Shown here: piece after piece, positions 46,515 to 55,068 of the stretch
How positions within the stretch are numbered: position 1 is the first letter of the stretch
Layout of the letters: each line of letters opens with the position of its first letter
Source: Caldalkalibacillus salinus
GTDB lineage: Bacteria; Bacillota; Bacilli; Caldalkalibacillales; JCM-10596
Direction of reading: 5' to 3'
NCBI RefSeq assembly: GCF_016745835.1
Contig: NZ_JAERVL010000006.1
Span: forward strand, 248,001-312,000
DNA length: 64,000 bases
The notes under the pieces: model-generated
The model's input: the letters and a program-made list of their open reading frames with translations, nothing else
The model's database searches: none
What the model was told of the DNA's origin: nothing
Program-made: the position numbers and the translations under genes

Positions 46515-46817
46515 ATGCGTGGTACACCCTATGTGATTTATTTCATTAATATCGTCATTGGTATCGCCCAAGTGGTCTTAGGGTTACGTATTATTCTAAA
46601 GTTGTTCGGTGCGAATACGGCTGCCCCGTTCGTACAGTGGGTTTATGATACGAGTGCCCCATTACTTTACCCTTTCGAGGGTATCTTTCCGACAAGAGCA
46701 TTAGATGGCTCTTTCGTCATTGAATTCTCTAGTCTGTTTGCCTTTGTTATTTATACTTTAGTGGGGTACCTTCTTACTCAGCTTGTACTGATGTTGGATA
46801 AGACGGCCAGGAAGTAG
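46515..46817 (+). CDS. YggT family membrane protein
   Basis: A 100-residue protein with two to three membrane helices (about 5-28, 60-90) and the YggT pattern VLGLRIILKLFGANTAAPFVQWVYDTSAPLLYPFEGIFP. The family's role is not settled; links to osmotic shock and envelope are reported. ATG at 46515 was chosen because AGGAGG lies 9 bases upstream; a longer frame from 46470 lacks a site. It may be read through from the bac-like operon. Confidence 0.85.
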   Translation: MRGTPYVIYFINIVIGIAQVVLGLRIILKLFGANTAAPFVQWVYDTSAPLLYPFEGIFPTRALDGSFVIEFSSLFAFVIYTLVGYLLTQLVLMLDKTARK

Positions 46818-46930
46818 CCGGGGTTAGTCAAGATTAAGATTCATGTTCAGGTTAAGGTCCGACTAGCTTCTGATTAAAAGCCAAAAACCAGAATATAGAT
46901 AACAGGAGTATGAATGACGCTGATTTAATA

Positions 46931-46981
46931 AAAAAACCTGTTGGGGAGCATATCACACAATGCTTCCACAACAGGTTTTTT
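46931..46981. terminator. Bidirectional terminator
   Basis: A long stem: 46931-46943 (AAAAAACCTGTTG) with 46969-46981, extended by GGGAGCA/TGCTTCC inside. T runs on both strands. It ends the YggT gene and the converging aldo/keto reductase gene. Confidence 0.88.
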
Positions 46982-47064
46982 AATGACCTTCTTCGCTCTA
47001 TTCACAGGCTCTTGTCAGGCGCTAATTGGAACGCCCCATGAGCATAAGAGAGATCTCATGTACG

Positions 47065-47898
47065 TTATTCACGGTCGAATACGTCTGGGTCTGGACCGAC
47101 ACGTTGGTCTTCATTAAGGGCTGAAATCTTATCCATGTCTTCTTGGCTCAGTTCAAAATCAAAGATGTCTGCATTTTCTTTGATACGATGTGGCTTAATG
47201 GATTTCGGAATGGTCACCACTTCGTTCTGAAGATCCCAACGTAAGATCACTTGCGCTGGAGATTTATCATGTTTGTTAGCAATCTCAACGATCGTTGGGT
47301 TGTCGAGCAGTTGGCCTTGCATTAATGGAGACCATGCTTCAAGCTGTATCTGATGCTGCTTACAGAACTCATGTACCTTCTGTTGTGTCAGCTTTGGATG
47401 AAATTCTACTTGGTTCACCATCGGCTTCACTTTACAGTCTTCCATTAGCTCCTCTAGGTGGTGCGCGTTAAAGTTACTTACGCCAATCGCACGCACACGC
47501 CCTTCTTCATACAGCTTTTCGAACGCTTGCCATGTTTCCTTGAACTTCCCTTTTTTCGGTAGTGGCCAGTGAATGAGGTATAGGTCAACGTAGTCTAAGC
47601 CTAGCTTTTTTAGACTTTCATCGAACGCTTTTAGTGTAGAGTCGTAACCTTGCTCGCTATTCCATAGCTTCGTTGTCACGAAGATCTCTTCACGAGGGAC
47701 GTCGGTTTCAGCTAACGCTTGGCCAACCCCTTCCTCGTTTTTGTAAACAGCTGCTGTATCTATGCTTCTATAGCCTGTGTCGAGAGCGGCTTTAACCGAC
47801 TGCACGACTTCATCTCCGTCTTGAACCTTAAATACACCTAAACCAAACCTTGGCATCTCTACCCCGTTATGTAATGTGGTACGACTTTGTAAGTTCAC
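47065..47898 (-). CDS. Aldo/keto reductase (AKR5 / YtbE-YvgN type)
   Basis: A 277-residue TIM-barrel NADPH reductase with the full catalytic set Asp47 and Tyr52 (SIDTAAVYKNE), Lys77 (VTTKLW) and His110 (LIHWP); the C-terminal IPKSIKPHRIKEN binds NADPH. Relatives in Bacillus reduce methylglyoxal and other aldehydes. GTG start with TAGGAGGT seven bases before. Minus-strand TATAAT at 47928-47933 is the probable -10. Substrate is a guess. Confidence 0.92.
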   Translation of the reverse strand: MNLQSRTTLHNGVEMPRFGLGVFKVQDGDEVVQSVKAALDTGYRSIDTAAVYKNEEGVGQALAETDVPREEIFVTTKLWNSEQGYDSTLKAFDESLKKLGLDYVDLYLIHWPLPKKGKFKETWQAFEKLYEEGRVRAIGVSNFNAHHLEELMEDCKVKPMVNQVEFHPKLTQQKVHEFCKQHQIQLEAWSPLMQGQLLDNPTIVEIANKHDKSPAQVILRWDLQNEVVTIPKSIKPHRIKENADIFDFELSQEDMDKISALNEDQRVGPDPDVFDRE

Positions 47899-47927
47899 TG
47901 TATCTACCTCCTACTCATTTGATTTCT

Positions 47928-47933
47928 ATTATA
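47928..47933 (-). promoter_or_regulatory. -10 box of the aldo/keto reductase gene
   Basis: Minus strand TATAAT, 30 bases before the start codon; the -35 (TTTGTA at 17 bases) is poor. Confidence 0.4.
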
Positions 47934-48119
47934 TTAGAAAATCGTACAGATACAAAATATGATGACCACAAATTTCAGTTGGCTATGCTATCATGAGGTT
48001 ATGAGCCATGTGTTTATCTGAAAATATATGGGTTATGAAGAAAGCAACGTTTTGAAGCCAGTTATGTAAGCCTGTTTTGCAAGTCAGAAAAATGGATGAC
48101 AAGTAAAGGAGTCGATACA

Positions 48120-48500
48120 ATGATCAAAGGATTTCATCACACAGGCGTTAAGGTCTCTGACATGGAGCGTTCCATCGCTTTTTATGAGAAAACATTCCAG
48201 TTAGAGGTCACAAGACGTACACACATAAGCGAAGACACTGAATTATGCTTCTTATCGTTTCCTGATTCCCCCGGAGTCAGTGTGGAGTTAATTTGTGAAA
48301 AACAACAAGCAGAACCTCTAGGGGAAGGACAAGTTCATCACCTCGCTTTCCGTGTATCAAACATTGAAGAGGAAATGTCCCGTCTCAAAAGTTCAGGCCT
48401 TTCTTTTTCAACAGAGGCGCCAATAGAAGTTTTAGGCGGCCTGAAAGTGGCTTTTACTACGGGACCGGACGATGAGATTCTAGAGTTGGTTGAAGAATAG
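48120..48500 (+). CDS. VOC/glyoxalase family protein
   Basis: A 126-residue vicinal-oxygen-chelate protein: FHHTGVKVSDMERSIAFYEKTFQLEV at the N-terminus with the first metal-ligand histidine, QVHHLAFRVSNIEEEM in the middle, and GPDDEILELVE at the end. It could be a glyoxalase, isomerase or dioxygenase; the substrate cannot be read. ATG at 48120 was chosen because AAAGGAG lies 9 bases upstream. Confidence 0.85.
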   Translation: MIKGFHHTGVKVSDMERSIAFYEKTFQLEVTRRTHISEDTELCFLSFPDSPGVSVELICEKQQAEPLGEGQVHHLAFRVSNIEEEMSRLKSSGLSFSTEAPIEVLGGLKVAFTTGPDDEILELVEE

Positions 48501-48530
48501 CATCTTTAAAAGCTAAATACAGGAGAAATA

Positions 48531-48560
48531 CAAAGAGCTTGGGGGACCCCAAGCTCTTTT
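48531..48560 (+). terminator. Terminator of the VOC gene
   Basis: AAAGAGCTTGGGG (48532-48544) pairs with CCCCAAGCTCTTT (48547-48559), ending TTTTGT on the plus strand. Confidence 0.8.
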
Positions 48561-48593
48561 GTATAGGCATGACTTGATACTTATATTACGATT

Positions 48594-48622
48594 ATATCAC
48601 GCACTGTGTTATATCGTGATAT
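48594..48622. promoter_or_regulatory. Operator-like inverted repeat, distal copy
   Basis: ATATCACG (48594-48601), 13 bases, CGTGATAT (48615-48622). Arms and spacing resemble the promoter-overlapping copy at 48781-48810. Confidence 0.45.
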
Positions 48623-48749
48623 GACGCTTCTGCATTATTTTTTTAAAAAAGGTATATTCCGATTAGCCCTTCCTTCTATTAGGCAATACAGACTATGTTT
48701 GGAGGAAAATGCGGGAAAGTTTTGATTAGACTTTTTACTAAAAATAACA

Positions 48750-48765
48750 TTGACAGCGCTTTCAT
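48750..48765 (+). promoter_or_regulatory. cre-like box (CcpA)
   Basis: TTGACAGCGCTTTCAT fits the CcpA consensus WTGNAANCGNWWNCAW with one mismatch. It lies 70-85 bases before the ligase start, just upstream of the -10, a repressing position. Confidence 0.6.
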
Positions 48766-48780
48766 AAATCGGTACTTTAA

Positions 48781-48810
48781 ATATAACGCATGTTATACTA
48801 TCCGTTATAT
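48781..48810 (+). promoter_or_regulatory. Promoter with overlapping inverted-repeat operator
   Basis: ATATAACG (48781-48788), 14 bases, CGTTATAT (48803-48810) enclose an extended -10, TGT-TATACT (48791-48799). A repressor of TetR type could bind here; its gene is not in the window. Confidence 0.5.
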
Positions 48811-48835
48811 TTTTATGATGAAGGGAGCTGTCTTC

Positions 48836-50170
48836 ATGTCCACCTATGTGCAAGAGGAAACTTGGGATCGGGAAAAGATGAGAGATTTGCAATGGGAACG
48901 GTTAAAGACAACGATCGAGCGTGTCTACGAGAACGTCCCTTTTTATCGGACAGCCTTTCAAGAGGCGCAAATTGAACCGGAGAGCATTCAATCTTTGGAG
49001 GATTTGCAGAGGCTACCTTTTACCCAAAAGCATCATTTGAGAGAACATTACCCGTTTGACCTGATCGCTACACCGATAGAAGAGGTTGTACGGTTTCATG
49101 GGTCTTCTGGGACAAGTGGTAAGCCCACGGTAGTGGCCTATACGCAACAAGACATCGATCACTGGGCAGATATCGTCGCACGTTGTATTTACATGGCAGG
49201 TGGACGACCAGGAGACATATTACACAACGCTTATGGATATGGGTTATTCACTGGGGGACTTGGCTTGCACTACGGTTCTGAGAGGCTTGGATGTGCGACT
49301 GTTCCAATATCAGGCGGTAATACATCCCGACAGATCACACTGATACAAGACTTTAAACCTCGTGTCATCTGTGCGACCCCTTCTTATCTCTTAAACATCG
49401 GTGAAACGATGAAAGAGATGGCCATCGACCCTACCACTACTTCCCTCAAATACGCTATCTTGGGTGCCGAACCGTGGTCTGAGGAGATGCGCGATTATAT
49501 AGAACAGCTTTTTGATATTAAAGCTCTAGACATCTACGGTCTAAGTGAGATTATCGGACCCGGGGTGGCGATGGAGTGCCCTGAGGGACAAGATGGTCTA
49601 CACATTGCTGAAGATCATTTCCTCGTTGAAGTGATTGACCCTGAAACTTTACAACCGGTGGCGGAGGGAGAAGATGGGGAGCTTGTGTTCACGTCTCTCA
49701 CCAAAGAAGCGTTACCGATCATACGCTACCGTACGGGAGATATCGCCTCAATCACTCGAGAGCAGTGTGTATGTGGACGGACAACGACGAAAATGAGCCG
49801 CGTCAAAGGCCGCATAGATGACATGCTCATTATTCGTGGGGTGAACGTCTTCCCTTCAGAGATCGAGCGTTACGTGCTACAAATGGAAGCCCTATCGTCT
49901 CATTATCAGATTCATTTATCGAAAAAAGGGGTCATGGACCACGCTGTGTTACACGTTGAAGTATCAGAATCTTTCTTCGACTCTATTCCAGGTCAAGATT
50001 TGAAGCATCCGCTAGCCCAAGACCTTGTGAAAGATATTCAACATACACTAAAGGAACAAGCTCTTGTCACGATGGATGTTCAACTTAACGCACCAAATAC
50101 CATCCCCCGCTCAGAGGGTAAAGCCAAGCGAATTGTGGATCAGCGTAAGGCTTCTGTCGCCCAAACATAG
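48836..50170 (+). CDS. paaK: Phenylacetate-CoA ligase family protein
   Basis: A 444-residue adenylate-forming enzyme. FHGSSGTSGKPTVVAYT is the ATP-binding loop; DIYGLSEIIGPGVAMEC, ITRYRTGD-like IIRYRTGDIA and the C-terminal VKGRIDDMLIIRGVNVFPSEIE are family motifs. PaaK activates phenylacetate with CoA and ATP. The rest of the paa pathway is absent, so it may serve salvage of aryl acids. ATG at 48836 gives the family length; AAGGGAG precedes it. Carbon catabolite control is suggested by the cre-like box. Confidence 0.88.
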   Translation: MSTYVQEETWDREKMRDLQWERLKTTIERVYENVPFYRTAFQEAQIEPESIQSLEDLQRLPFTQKHHLREHYPFDLIATPIEEVVRFHGSSGTSGKPTVVAYTQQDIDHWADIVARCIYMAGGRPGDILHNAYGYGLFTGGLGLHYGSERLGCATVPISGGNTSRQITLIQDFKPRVICATPSYLLNIGETMKEMAIDPTTTSLKYAILGAEPWSEEMRDYIEQLFDIKALDIYGLSEIIGPGVAMECPEGQDGLHIAEDHFLVEVIDPETLQPVAEGEDGELVFTSLTKEALPIIRYRTGDIASITREQCVCGRTTTKMSRVKGRIDDMLIIRGVNVFPSEIERYVLQMEALSSHYQIHLSKKGVMDHAVLHVEVSESFFDSIPGQDLKHPLAQDLVKDIQHTLKEQALVTMDVQLNAPNTIPRSEGKAKRIVDQRKASVAQT

Positions 50171-50223
50171 AGAACTGACTAACTGTGAGAGGCTGAACGC
50201 TTAGCTGTATAAGTATACATGTA

Positions 50224-50270
50224 AACCAAAAAACATGCCATAGTGAGTGACCATGGCATGTTTTTTGGTT
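50224..50270. terminator. Bidirectional terminator after the ligase gene
   Basis: 17-base-pair stem, 50224-50240 with 50254-50270 (ends in TTTTTTGGTT on the plus strand, and T6 within the stem on the minus). It separates converging genes. Confidence 0.85.
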
Positions 50271-50291
50271 CAGTTCGTCTCACTTCCTAAG

Positions 50292-50519
50292 CTATAAAAT
50301 GGTCAATAGGAACCCCATTATAACGGCTCCCATGAATGAAACGACGACATCCCTTTTCCCAAACTTGACCCCTTCTTCAACGATGATTCTATGTCCTATG
50401 TAATAAAAAATAATTAAAACAACAAAAGATAGAACGACATTGGCTATAAAATTAATGAAAATATTAACCACTACCTTTAAGGTTTTTACTCTTAATATTT
50501 TCCAATTACACCATATCAT
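50292..50519 (-). CDS. Small membrane protein, unknown
   Basis: A 75-residue frame whose product has two hydrophobic segments (about 19-40 and 58-75) joined by a charged loop (HRIIVEEGVKFGKRD), a pattern typical of real small membrane proteins. No family recognised. The ATG at 50519 lacks a good ribosome site; a GTG 16 codons later has AAAGG close before it. It stands alone between two terminators. Confidence 0.5.
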   Translation of the reverse strand: MIWCNWKILRVKTLKVVVNIFINFIANVVLSFVVLIIFYYIGHRIIVEEGVKFGKRDVVVSFMGAVIMGFLLTIL

Positions 50520-50639
50520 GTTTTTTTGTTATAAGTCATTAATTGGAAGCTCATTACAAGACGGTGGTCAATAGTGTAGAAGAAGTATCTATAAATTTAT
50601 AAAATAGGAGACGGAGTACTTATTGGGACAAAATAAAAG

Positions 50640-50695
50640 GTAGCCTATGAATACTTTTGACATATCCATAGGCTACGAGCGGCCTTGAAAAGGCC
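50640..50695. terminator. Two-hairpin terminator of the lipoprotein gene
   Basis: GTAGCCTATG/CATAGGCTAC (50640-50649, 50667-50676) and GGCCTT/AAGGCC (50681-50686, 50690-50695). The minus transcript ends CTTTTATTTT after the first stem; the plus strand has TTTT after the second. Probably bidirectional. Confidence 0.7.
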
Positions 50696-50731
50696 TTTTA
50701 TGTGTTTTCTAAACTTGATGTCTATCCTCTT

Positions 50732-52225
50732 TTATTCAAATTCGATATCAACACTTCGATCTTCAGCGTTGTATTGAACGTGAGCGCCTAGGCTTTCAGT
50801 AACAAAGCGTAGCGGGACCATGACGCGTGAATTTCTTATCTCCGCAGCGATCGGCATCTCCACTTCCGCCCCGTTCACAATAGCCACTCTATTATTAAGT
50901 TGCACGGATACTTCTTCCCCGTCTAATGAGAAGGTTGCTGTTTTGGTTGTATCATCCCAGCTGACAGGGCTTTGGGTTAGGTCAGAAATATATCTTACAG
51001 GGACAAATGTATGATCCTGGTTGATATAAGGTACAGTATCCATTTGTACCGTTTGGTGGCGAATCGTTGCATGCGCTTGGTCGATGAATAAGGTTCCTTT
51101 TTTCGCGAATACCAACTCTTCTAACGCATAACGCACGATGGAGTCTTCACTTAACGTTTTGTGTAATTCTGGGTCTTCTTTTAACTCATGAGTTGTCATG
51201 ATCTTATCGGTGTCTGGTCGTGGAATTTCAACCGTTTCGCCTTGGTTCCATCTGAAGCCACTCATGCTTACTTCTATTTCTACAGGTCTTTCTAGTTCAC
51301 TGTTCACAAGAGGGGTCAAAGACAAACTAAATGTATTATCTAGCTTCAACGTATGGGCTTGATCATCTACATAAACGTTAAACTGACCATCAAAGTTAGC
51401 GTCAACGCCCATTTCCTGCATAAGTTCATCTTTACCCATGTATTCTAACATTAAACCCACGTCTTTCAAGGTTTGTCTCACTAATTCAAGGTTGGCTTCA
51501 CGATCACCAGGAGGTAAGAATTGCGCATCTGGTTCAACAGTGCTGTTTAACTCTTCCAAAGCGACATAAAAATCATCTAATCTATCATATTCTGCTAAGT
51601 TACCAAAAGTAAATGCGAGCATATTAAACAGTTCATCAAAATCAACCGCATACTCTATATGTGTCACTTCTTTTTGTCCATCAGGTGTATCTATCGTCAC
51701 CTTGCCATTCGATGAAACATTGCTTAAATCGTAATCGTACTGACTAAGATAATTTTCAATAGACGGAAGTAAAGGTTCAAGTTGATCAGTTTTGTAAAAT
51801 GCCCCCTCTATCTCCTGCATCCAATCATCTGTTATTTGAATATACTCTTCATCTGCAGATGTCTTCACATAGACACCGTTAGCCGTCTTAAACCATTCCA
51901 CATCTAACTCTGGAAAAGTTCTATTATGAATGGTTATTGGTTGGTCTATGTAGACGCGAACATATTCTTCATTATCTAATGTTCTCTTAGACTCCACATG
52001 CACACCGTTCTCTAGAACTTCTAACAACATCAATGTCATATCATCCAATTCGGATTGATAATCGGTCGTAAAATTGGTCTTCACTTTGAACGTTTGTTCC
52101 GCTTCAAATGACGTGCTGCCCATTTCTAAGCTCTTAAAAGCGATAGAAGTGAGGGCTGGGCTTGTACTCTGACAGCCTGCTAGAAGCAGCGCGAAAGCGA
52201 CAAAGATGATCATCCCTTTTTTCAT
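50732..52225 (-). CDS. Lipoprotein with C-terminal copper-amine-oxidase-N (stalk) domain
   Basis: A 497-residue lipoprotein: signal MKKGMIIFVAFALLLAGC with lipobox LLAGC, a middle part (about 30-370) without a recognised family, and a C-terminal stalk domain (about 385-497; VQMDTVPYINQDHTFVPVRYISDL and SRVMVPLRFVTESLGAHVQY). Stalk domains are common in Firmicute surface proteins and probably bind wall or protein partners. ATG at 52225 begins the signal peptide; an in-frame GTG three codons earlier is less likely. Confidence 0.83.
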   Translation of the reverse strand: MKKGMIIFVAFALLLAGCQSTSPALTSIAFKSLEMGSTSFEAEQTFKVKTNFTTDYQSELDDMTLMLLEVLENGVHVESKRTLDNEEYVRVYIDQPITIHNRTFPELDVEWFKTANGVYVKTSADEEYIQITDDWMQEIEGAFYKTDQLEPLLPSIENYLSQYDYDLSNVSSNGKVTIDTPDGQKEVTHIEYAVDFDELFNMLAFTFGNLAEYDRLDDFYVALEELNSTVEPDAQFLPPGDREANLELVRQTLKDVGLMLEYMGKDELMQEMGVDANFDGQFNVYVDDQAHTLKLDNTFSLSLTPLVNSELERPVEIEVSMSGFRWNQGETVEIPRPDTDKIMTTHELKEDPELHKTLSEDSIVRYALEELVFAKKGTLFIDQAHATIRHQTVQMDTVPYINQDHTFVPVRYISDLTQSPVSWDDTTKTATFSLDGEEVSVQLNNRVAIVNGAEVEMPIAAEIRNSRVMVPLRFVTESLGAHVQYNAEDRSVDIEFE

Positions 52226-52266
52226 TGACTCCACTCTCCCTTACATCTTTTTTTGTAAATAAAAAT

Positions 52267-52290
52267 ACCTCATACCCAAAACGGTGAGGT
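52267..52290 (-). terminator. Hairpin with T run in the lipoprotein leader
   Basis: ACCTCA (52267-52272) pairs with TGAGGT (52285-52290), and the minus transcript continues ATTTTTATTT, 40 bases ahead of the lipoprotein start. As the YIP1 gene already has its own terminator, this may be an attenuator. Confidence 0.4.
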
Positions 52291-52449
52291 TCCATTGATG
52301 TGTTGAAGCTAGACCTGTCAAAAAGGCCTCACTTAGTCTATGATGTGTATTCTAGGTCACCTAACCACGTGAATATATAAATCTATTTAGTAGTTTATAT
52401 AAAAATGTGAGTCGAATCAACAATTTTTTACAAAATATTCATGATTATC

Positions 52450-52481
52450 AAAAGACCCCACTTGGCGTAGTAGGGTCTTTT
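52450..52481. terminator. Terminator of the YIP1 gene
   Basis: AAAAGACCC (52450-52458) pairs with GGGTCTTTT (52473-52481); minus transcript reads GTCTTTTGAT. Confidence 0.75.
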
Positions 52482-52512
52482 TGATACGAGTGGTGCCTCG
52501 CTCATCATAGCG

Positions 52513-53271
52513 TTAAATCATCATTGTACCAATAACGCCTGCAATGATGACCACGAGCAGAATAAATGGCACTAATAGCAAGAGGAAAATAATTAATAAA
52601 GTGGCAAACGCCTTCCAGTTGGAGAAACGGTGGACCTCACTCAATCCCCCAACCAGTATGACGACGGACCATATAAACAGAGCGAGCTGTATGAGTAATA
52701 CGAGGGCTGTGATGACGGCTGTTGCAGCGTTATCGGTCATTAATGGATTATTCATCACGTGAGGCCCTAATATAAGAACCCCTAAAAATAAGATTATATT
52801 AGCCACAATCAATGGTAGGTTGGACCAAGCATATACTGTGCGGGTTTCTCGATGCGAGGCCTGACCGTCTATCCAGCTTCCCACCCACTTGTACAGCGCA
52901 CTTAAAAAGAAAAAAGCGATGAATCCAGCCACGAGACCGCCGACTAAAGCGAGACCAAGCCAAAGCGCGAACATAGCGCTTGAGATATCTGTCAGTCCTT
53001 GAGATAATACACCACTCACACTGGAGAGTATCACAAGTAAGATAACCATATAACGAGGGTTTGTGTTTACCAGTTTTCGAACCGTGACTTTTGGTTTCGT
53101 CCATATAGTTAGAAACGCCGATTTCATCTCTTCTGGTTCAGCATATTGTAATTGTGCCCTTGGGTCTGCAGAAGATTCCACGGTATCGTGATGGGCGTCA
53201 ATCGTTGCATCCATTTCCCTTTCTTTTTCCGTTTCATTTTCAGTTTCATTTCGACCATTTTCGTAAGACAT
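52513..53271 (-). CDS. YIP1 family membrane protein
   Basis: A 252-residue protein: a charged N-terminal tail (1-50; NETENETEKEREMDA), then a YIP1 domain with five predicted membrane helices (about 70-250), containing TIWTKPKVTVRKLVNTNPRYMVI and TRTVYAWSNLPLIVANIILF. Bacterial YIP1 proteins are of unknown role; transport or envelope functions are suggested. Start supported by AAAAGGAGG. Extended -10 TGC-TATAAT lies at 53324-53332 on the minus strand. Confidence 0.82.
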   Translation of the reverse strand: MSYENGRNETENETEKEREMDATIDAHHDTVESSADPRAQLQYAEPEEMKSAFLTIWTKPKVTVRKLVNTNPRYMVILLVILSSVSGVLSQGLTDISSAMFALWLGLALVGGLVAGFIAFFFLSALYKWVGSWIDGQASHRETRTVYAWSNLPLIVANIILFLGVLILGPHVMNNPLMTDNAATAVITALVLLIQLALFIWSVVILVGGLSEVHRFSNWKAFATLLIIFLLLLVPFILLVVIIAGVIGTMMI

Positions 53272-53323
53272 AGCGACCTCCTTTTCACTACGTTATGCCC
53301 CAAACATATTCAGCATGCTACCC

Positions 53324-53332
53324 ATTATAGCA
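53324..53332 (-). promoter_or_regulatory. Extended -10 promoter of the YIP1 gene
   Basis: Minus strand TGC-TATAAT, about 53 bases before the start codon; no good -35 is present. Confidence 0.5.
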
Positions 53333-53409
53333 AAGATTTCTATCAATCTGCATCATTTAGTGCCACTCACTATGCGACATATATCGACATCAGTTTTAAA
53401 CTGATGAGC

Positions 53410-53435
53410 AAAAAAAGCCCCCAGGACATGGGGAC
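53410..53435 (-). terminator. Terminator of the succinate-semialdehyde dehydrogenase gene
   Basis: GCCCCCA (53417-53423) pairs with TGGGGAC (53429-53435, one wobble), followed by seven T on the minus strand. Confidence 0.75.
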
Positions 53436-53455
53436 TCAGGAGGACTCTATTAACA

Positions 53456-54892
53456 TTAAAGCTGTACTGACACGTATTTGGTCTCAAGAAACGATTCTAG
53501 CCCTTGATGACCGCCCTCACGTTCGAGGCCACTTTCTTTCCAACCGCCAAATGGGGCTTGCGCAACAGCAGGTACACCGTCGTTCCAACCGACGATGCCA
53601 TACTCAAGGGCTTCCATCAGGCGTGTCCCTTTACTCATGCTTTCAGTGAAAAAGTAGGCAGCGAGTCCGTAGTTGGTTTGATTCGCACGTTGAATCGCTT
53701 CTTCTTCACTCTTAATTTTCTGGACTGGGGCTACAGGGCCAAAGGTCTCTTCCTGCATGACCTGCATGTCTGCTGTGACATCGGTCAATACGGTCGGTTC
53801 ATAGAAGTAAACGCCTTTCTCCTGTACACCTTGCCCCCCGCAGACAAGGTTGGCACCCTTATTTAACGCATCCTGAACATGGCGCTCCACTTTTTCATAA
53901 GCTTGCACATTGATGAGGGGACCTAAGTCCGTGTTTTCGTCCATGCCGTCGCCCACTTTTAGCGTTTGGACCTGTTCTACAAAGCGAGCCACAAAAGCGT
54001 CATATATGCCTTCCTGTACGTAAATGCGATTACCGCAGACACATGTTTGGCCCGCATTTCTATATTTAGAAGCGATCACGCCTTGGACCGCCTTATCTAT
54101 ATCAGCATCATCAAGCACTATGATAGGGGCATGGCCACCTAGTTCTAAAGAGACTTTTTTCACTTGATCCGCACTTTGTCTCATAAGATGTCTCCCTACT
54201 TCGGTAGAGCCGGTAAACGTGATTTTGCGTACGCGCTGATCCTGCATACAAACCTCACTGAAAGCCGCAGGCTCACTCTGTACTAGCTGAATCACACCGG
54301 GTGGAAACCCTGCTTCGTGTGCGAGTTCAACCAGTTTGATTGCTGTGAGCGGTGTTTCTTCTGAAGGCTTAATCACCACAGTGCAACCAGCAGCCAGAGC
54401 AGGGGCGATTTTTCTCGTGATCATGGCTGCGGGGAAATTCCAGGGCGTAATGGCGGCCACCACACCAACGGGTTGCTTCAGGACCATCAGCCGTTTATCA
54501 GGGTGACTGGCTGGGATGGTTTCACCATAAATCCGTTTAGCTTCCTCTGCATACCATTCAATAAAAGAGGCACCGTAAATGACTTCTCCCTTCGCTTCCT
54601 TGAAGGGTTTGCCCATCTCCAAAGTGATCTGTTCAGCGATCTCCCGACGGTGTTGCATGATGAGCTGATACCAGGTGCGCAAGCGTTTAGCTCTTTCGGA
54701 TGATGTCGTTTTGGACCAGTTTTGGAAAGCGTCGTGAGCGCCATCAATCGCCTCCTGTACCGTTTCCTTAGGCACAAACGAGATATGGTCTATCACCTCC
54801 CCTGTTGCCGGGTTTTTGACCTCTTGTCTGCTCCCAATGTTCCGCCAAGCGCCATTAACATAAGTTCCACCTTGCTTTTCGGTCACTTGCAT
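53456..54892 (-). CDS. gabD: NAD(P)-dependent succinate-semialdehyde dehydrogenase
   Basis: A 478-residue aldehyde dehydrogenase. Glu250 (LELGGHAP) and the nucleophile Cys284 (NAGQTCVCGNR) form the active site, with PWNFPAAMITRKIAPALAAGC and FTGSTEVGRHLM around the cofactor. The Cys-Val-Cys pair matches GabD. It oxidises succinate semialdehyde to succinate in GABA use; related substrates such as glutarate semialdehyde are possible. ATG at 54892 with AGAGAGG before it; a TTG precedes it directly. No GABA transaminase is nearby. Confidence 0.88.
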   Translation of the reverse strand: MQVTEKQGGTYVNGAWRNIGSRQEVKNPATGEVIDHISFVPKETVQEAIDGAHDAFQNWSKTTSSERAKRLRTWYQLIMQHRREIAEQITLEMGKPFKEAKGEVIYGASFIEWYAEEAKRIYGETIPASHPDKRLMVLKQPVGVVAAITPWNFPAAMITRKIAPALAAGCTVVIKPSEETPLTAIKLVELAHEAGFPPGVIQLVQSEPAAFSEVCMQDQRVRKITFTGSTEVGRHLMRQSADQVKKVSLELGGHAPIIVLDDADIDKAVQGVIASKYRNAGQTCVCGNRIYVQEGIYDAFVARFVEQVQTLKVGDGMDENTDLGPLINVQAYEKVERHVQDALNKGANLVCGGQGVQEKGVYFYEPTVLTDVTADMQVMQEETFGPVAPVQKIKSEEEAIQRANQTNYGLAAYFFTESMSKGTRLMEALEYGIVGWNDGVPAVAQAPFGGWKESGLEREGGHQGLESFLETKYVSVQL

Positions 54893-55068
54893 CAAAAGAC
54901 ACCTCTCTTTATTTTGGTTTATGGTCTATTTCGCGATAGCCTAGTATTCTCCTACCTTTTTCAAGGCTAATTCTCTTTAAGGTCGATGGGGTAGCCATAC
55001 TGATTTTGTTTCATGCAAGTCAATCAATGAAGCCAGTCAAGACAATGTGAGTGAGATGACCTCGATCT

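Larger units (their letters stand above)
48501..48835. other. Regulatory region of the phenylacetate-CoA ligase gene
   Basis: 335 bases without a gene: the VOC terminator, then two similar inverted repeats (48594-48622 and 48781-48810), a cre-like box (48750-48765) and an extended -10 (48791-48799). Confidence 0.6.

Noticed and set aside
48695-48835. 47-codon upstream extension of the phenylacetate-CoA ligase frame
   Set aside because: It would run through the cre-like box, promoter and operator, and the family length and AAGGGAG site support the start at 48836.
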